DNA of 64,000 nt from SKPT01 sp040905445 (GTDB lineage Bacteria > Planctomycetota > Phycisphaerae > Phycisphaerales > Phycisphaeraceae): the NCBI GenBank assembly GCA_040905445.1, contig JBBDRN010000020.1, positions 1-64,000 of the forward strand. Direction: 5' to 3'. Below the pieces are notes generated by a model, which saw only the letters and a program-made list of their open reading frames with translations, searched no databases and was not told the origin of the DNA. Positions 60,781-64,000 of the stretch are shown piece after piece; positions within the stretch are counted from its first letter, which is position 1; each line of letters begins with the position of its first letter. The translations under genes were made by a program, and so were the position numbers.

Positions 60781-61659
60781 ATGCCCGACTCACAGGTTTA
60801 CATCAATGGTCAGTATCTTTCCGCCGACGACGCTCACCTCAGCGTGGAAGAGCGCGGCACCCTCTTCGCCGACGGCGTCTACGAGGTCACCCACTACTTC
60901 CACGGCGAGGCCTTCGCCATGTCGGCCCACGTCGACCGGCTGCGCCGCAGCCTCGCCGGCGTCCGCATCGATGAGCCGGCCTGGGTCGCCGACCTGCCCG
61001 CCGTCAGCGATCGCCTCGTCGCCCAGCTCGACGTCGACTCCGCCGCCGTCTACTGGCAGGTCACGCGCGGTCCGGCGCGGCGCGATCATCGCATCCCCGC
61101 CCAGACGACGCCGACGGTGCTGGCGATGGCGTACGCCGCGCCGGCCGCGCAAGAGAAGCTCAGCCCCGACGCGCCTGTCGCCACGGCCAAGGCGATGCTC
61201 GCCGAGGACATCCGCTGGAAACAGTGCTGGATGAAGACGCTGATGCTGCTGCCCAACGTCCTCGCCCGCGACGCCGCCATCGCCGCCGGCGCGGCCGACG
61301 CCATCTTCCACGAGGACGGCATCATCACCGAGGCCACCGCCTCCAACGCCTTCGTCGTCCGCGGCGGCGAGATCCACACCCATCCAACCAACGGCCGCAT
61401 CCTGCCCGGCATCACGCGCGACGTGCTGCTCGCCCTCGCCCGCGATGGAGGCATCCGTGTCCATGAGCAGGCCCCCACCGTCGACGAGCTGCGCACCGCC
61501 GACGAGGTCTTCCTCTCCAGCACCACGACCAATGTCACCGCCATCACGCACGTGGATGGCAAGGCGATCGGCGATGGCCAGCCGGGACCCGTGACACGCC
61601 AGCTTCACACGATCCTCGCCCGCCACATCCTGCAGTCCTGCAACGCTCCCGTCGCGTGA
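60781..61659 (+). CDS. Class IV PLP aminotransferase (D-alanine aminotransferase-like)
   Basis: The protein has 292 residues from ATG 60781 (AGGA 6 nt upstream). It has the fold-type IV signature: VEERGTLFADGVYEV, VYWQVTRGPARRDH, PLP lysine in CWMKTLMLLPNVLARD, IITEATASNAFVV and GRILPGITRDVLL. The sequence is closest in pattern to D-amino-acid aminotransferase (Dat), where the lysine motif reads CDIKSLNLL; the loss of the usual Asp-Ile is a difference, so branched-chain or aminodeoxychorismate lyase activity remains possible. With alanine racemase it would link D-alanine and D-glutamate pools. Confidence 0.85.
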   Translation: MPDSQVYINGQYLSADDAHLSVEERGTLFADGVYEVTHYFHGEAFAMSAHVDRLRRSLAGVRIDEPAWVADLPAVSDRLVAQLDVDSAAVYWQVTRGPARRDHRIPAQTTPTVLAMAYAAPAAQEKLSPDAPVATAKAMLAEDIRWKQCWMKTLMLLPNVLARDAAIAAGAADAIFHEDGIITEATASNAFVVRGGEIHTHPTNGRILPGITRDVLLALARDGGIRVHEQAPTVDELRTADEVFLSSTTTNVTAITHVDGKAIGDGQPGPVTRQLHTILARHILQSCNAPVA

Positions 61660-61704
61660 GCAGTGGCGGATGGGGCGAGGCGAAGCCGCAAGCGGCCTCG
61701 GGCC

Positions 61705-63135
61705 TTACGCGTCCTCGCGCGTCGCGCCCGCCTGTTCGAGCCCGTCGCCCGCGTCAGCGTCCGACGTCCCCTCGCCTGTCAGCGCGGCCGCCGCCTCATC
61801 CGCCGCGGCCTCGGTCAGCTTCGCCGGCAGCGCCTTGCTCGGCTTGACGCCGAGCTCGCGCAACATCTCCGCCTGCCGGATCACGTTGCCGCGACCCTGG
61901 CTCAGCTTCTTGCGCGCCTCCTCATAGCTGTTCTGCGCCTGCGTCAGGCGATCGCCCACCTTCTGCAGGTCATCGACGAACCCCACGAGCTTGTCGTACA
62001 GCTCCGCCCCGCGGCGGGAGATCTCCTGCGCGTTGTGCCGCAGGTCCTCCTGCCGCCACAGGTTCGCCACCGTGCGAATGACGAACAGCAGCGTGCTCGG
62101 GCTCACGAGCAGGACGTTGCGGTCCCACCCCTCGTGGAACAGGTCGCGGTCGTTGGTCACCGCCAGCATGAACGCCGGCTCCAGCGGCATGAACATCACG
62201 ACAAAGTCCAGCGACCCCAGGCCGTACAGCGTCTGGTACTTTTTGTCCGACAGCCCCTTCATGTGCGCCCGCGTCGCGACCAGGTGCCGCTTGAGCGCCG
62301 CGGCCCGCTCCGTCTCATCCTCCGCATCGGCGAACGCCCGGTAGTCGGGCAGGGTGAACTTGGAATCGACCACGATGTGCCGATCCCCCGGCAGATGCAC
62401 CACCACGTCCGGAATCAGCCGCGACTGCGCGTCCTCCAGCGTGACGTTGTCCTGCACGTCGTAATGCTGCCCCTGCACCAGCCCGGCCTTTTCGAGCACC
62501 TCCTCGAGGATGATCTGGCCCCAGTCGCCCTGGGCCTTGCGGTCGCCCTTGAGCGCCAGCGTCAGGTTCTGCGCGTCCTGGCTTAGCCGGTTGTTCATCT
62601 CCTTGAGCATCTCGACCTGCCGCGTCAGCGCCGAGCGATCCTTGCTCTCCTTGACGTACGCCTCCTCGACCTTCGCCTGGAACGACGTGATCTTCTCCTT
62701 GAGTGGCGTCAGGATGTCGTTGATGTTCCGGCGGTTGAGGCTCGTGAACTTCTCGCTCTTGTCGTCGAGCACCTCGGCGGCGAGGGCCTTGAAGTGGTTG
62801 GTCAGCTCCTCGCGGGCCCGGGTGAGCAGTTGAAGCTTCTCGGGCGTGACCCGCCGCTCCTGCTCCAGCTCCGCCTTGAGCGTCGCGATCGACGTCCGCG
62901 CCTCCGCGAGCTTCTCCTCCGCGGCATGAAGCTCGCCGATGCGATGCTGCTTGGCCTCGATCTCCGCAATCAGCCCCGCGTTCTCCTGCCGCAGCTTGCC
63001 GACCACGTCGTTGAGGTCGGCCCGGCCCTCGGCGCGGGCCAGCGAGAGCTTGCCCTTCATCAGGTACCACGCCGCGCCGACGCCCAGCACCAGTCCGACG
63101 GCAAACAGCAGAAAATGACCGGCCGACAGTTCCAT
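61705..63135 (-). CDS. rmuC: DNA recombination protein RmuC
   Basis: The protein has 476 residues from ATG 63135. An N-terminal membrane helix (FLLFAVGLVLGVGAAWYLM) is followed by a coiled coil (residues about 35-190). The RmuC nuclease-like core comes next: GDWGQIILEEVLEKAGL, SRLIPDVVVHLPGDRHIVVDSKFTLPDY with the PD-(D/E)xK-like DSK, SLDFVVMFMPLEPAF and LLVSPSTLLFVIRTVANLWR. RmuC limits inversions at short inverted repeats in E. coli, relevant here given the repeat content nearby. The acidic C-terminal tail is unconserved. Confidence 0.93.
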   Translation of the reverse strand: MELSAGHFLLFAVGLVLGVGAAWYLMKGKLSLARAEGRADLNDVVGKLRQENAGLIAEIEAKQHRIGELHAAEEKLAEARTSIATLKAELEQERRVTPEKLQLLTRAREELTNHFKALAAEVLDDKSEKFTSLNRRNINDILTPLKEKITSFQAKVEEAYVKESKDRSALTRQVEMLKEMNNRLSQDAQNLTLALKGDRKAQGDWGQIILEEVLEKAGLVQGQHYDVQDNVTLEDAQSRLIPDVVVHLPGDRHIVVDSKFTLPDYRAFADAEDETERAAALKRHLVATRAHMKGLSDKKYQTLYGLGSLDFVVMFMPLEPAFMLAVTNDRDLFHEGWDRNVLLVSPSTLLFVIRTVANLWRQEDLRHNAQEISRRGAELYDKLVGFVDDLQKVGDRLTQAQNSYEEARKKLSQGRGNVIRQAEMLRELGVKPSKALPAKLTEAAADEAAAALTGEGTSDADAGDGLEQAGATREDA

Positions 63136-63432
63136 GAAAATGCCCGTGCGAGAAGAAGCCCACGGAAAGCGATCCGCGGGCTGGCGGATCGGGCCCATGG
63201 TAGTGGCTGGGCCCGGGTCCCGCCAAGGCCCGCCCGTCCGCCGCCGCCCGCACCCCGCGCCGCGCGGCAAGCCCGCCACCGCACTTCCGCATTCCGTCTG
63301 TAGCGGTTGCACCGGCGCGCCCGGCTGGCGCGGTCGCCGACGTCCGTTGCAATCGCGCAAATCGACAAGACGCCGTCATGGCGCGTCGATAAGGCCCATG
63401 AGACTGTGACCAGGCACGAGTCAGGAGGCCAC

Positions 63433-64000
63433 GTGTACGCAGAAATCGCCGCCATTGCCCGCCGGGGGCGCCCAGCCGTATCGCGCGCCTTGCTGATGCG
63501 CGGCGAGGCGTTGATTGCGTCCGTCGGCATCGCCGTCGCGCTGATCCTCGTCGCCACGCTCGGCGGGGCCGGGTACTGGCTCCTCCACACCGAGCGCCAG
63601 GCCACGGAGCAGGCCCGGCGCCAGCGCATCGAGGCGGTCGTCGAGCTGCTCGCGCCCACGGCCGAGCACATGCTCGCGACCGACACCATCACGCCGCTGC
63701 GCCGGCTGATGATGGACATGGCCGACCGTCACCTCCTGTCGCGCTGCCGCGTCGTCGTTCCGGGGCGCGGCGTCGTCGCGGACGCGGACGCCAGCCGCAT
63801 CAACGTCCACGCCGACACCGGCGCCTGGGCCCGACCCGACGCCGACGCGGACGACGAATCCGACACCCGCCCTATCATCGCCGTCACCGGCGGCACGCTC
63901 GTACTCACCTACCCGCTCGACGTCCCGGGCCGTGGCCCGGCGCGGCTTGAAGTCATGGCCGAGCTCCACCCCGAAGGCGCGTTGCTCTGGGAAGCCCAGG
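63433..64000 (+). CDS. Membrane sensor-like protein, N-terminal part (runs off right edge)
   Basis: The frame from GTG 63433 (AGGAGG 4 nt upstream) is open to the end of the window, 189 residues. After a short basic N-terminus there is one membrane helix (ALIASVGIAVALILVATLGG), followed by a helical stretch (TERQATEQARRQRIEAVVEL) and an outer domain with strands (CRVVVPGRGVVADADASRIN, PIIAVTGGTLVLTYPL). This is the typical beginning of a histidine kinase or diguanylate cyclase sensor with a periplasmic domain. The catalytic part is not visible. Confidence 0.65.
   Translation, partial: MYAEIAAIARRGRPAVSRALLMRGEALIASVGIAVALILVATLGGAGYWLLHTERQATEQARRQRIEAVVELLAPTAEHMLATDTITPLRRLMMDMADRHLLSRCRVVVPGRGVVADADASRINVHADTGAWARPDADADDESDTRPIIAVTGGTLVLTYPLDVPGRGPARLEVMAELHPEGALLWEAQ

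Overview
The window is GC-rich, densely coded chromosomal DNA from a Gram-negative-type bacterium, most likely a member of the Planctomycetota and probably of the Phycisphaerae. The pointers are two adjacent PEP-CTERM exported proteins (one with FG-GAP and ASPIC/UnbV domains), a RedB-like thiol protein, an atypical planctomycete-style sigma-like protein, Kdo sugar enzymes (outer membrane LPS), MqnA of the futalosine menaquinone route, and many short dispersed palindromic repeats in intergenic DNA. This placement is inference; no rRNA or tRNA gene was seen.

Region 1 to 24 kb. A large exported beta-rich protein runs off the left edge, followed by a DEAD-box helicase, alanine racemase, a transposase remnant, the kdsD-kdsC pair, the two PEP-CTERM proteins, an MFS transporter and PEP carboxylase. 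Next come a gluconolactonase-like protein, an aldo/keto reductase, a SIS-domain protein, a small membrane protein, a signal peptide peptidase, an M48 peptidase and diaminopimelate epimerase. The intergenic DNA around the aldo/keto reductase is made of nested inverted repeats.

Region 23 to 43.9 kb. A protein-quality-control block (trigger factor, a small SHOCT-like membrane protein, ClpX, a C-terminal processing peptidase) lacks clpP. Then come a polytopic acyltransferase-like protein, a DEDD-type nuclease, and a leftward operon of an RraA-like aldolase, an MFS transporter and an enolase-superfamily enzyme. A rightward, translationally coupled signalling operon follows (RedB-like thiol protein, hybrid histidine kinase, HD-GYP response regulator). 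After it are a two-ACT-domain protein, a coiled-coil/winged-helix protein, a ThuA-domain protein and an MFS exporter.

Region 44 to 64 kb. After a secreted glycosidase-like protein lies the most interesting locus, a four-gene leftward operon (51337 to 45615). It encodes two small WXG100-like proteins, a 356-residue coiled-coil protein whose N-terminus carries a similar W-x-D-x5-aromatic signature, and a 1366-residue membrane-anchored FtsK/SpoIIIE (EccC-like) ATPase. Together they look like a divergent type VII (Esx-like) secretion system without the other known core components nearby. Beyond it are thiC with a TPP riboswitch, the sigma-like protein with its region-2-like domain at the C-terminus, mqnA, an NtrC-type regulator, a Gfo/Idh/MocA oxidoreductase, galK, a class IV aminotransferase, rmuC and the start of a membrane sensor protein that runs off the right edge.

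Three copies of a ~160-175 bp paired-palindrome element sit at 51.5, 53.9 and 58.2 kb. In two of these, and in a separate inverted repeat after mqnA, the end of the repeat supplies the stop codon of the adjacent gene.
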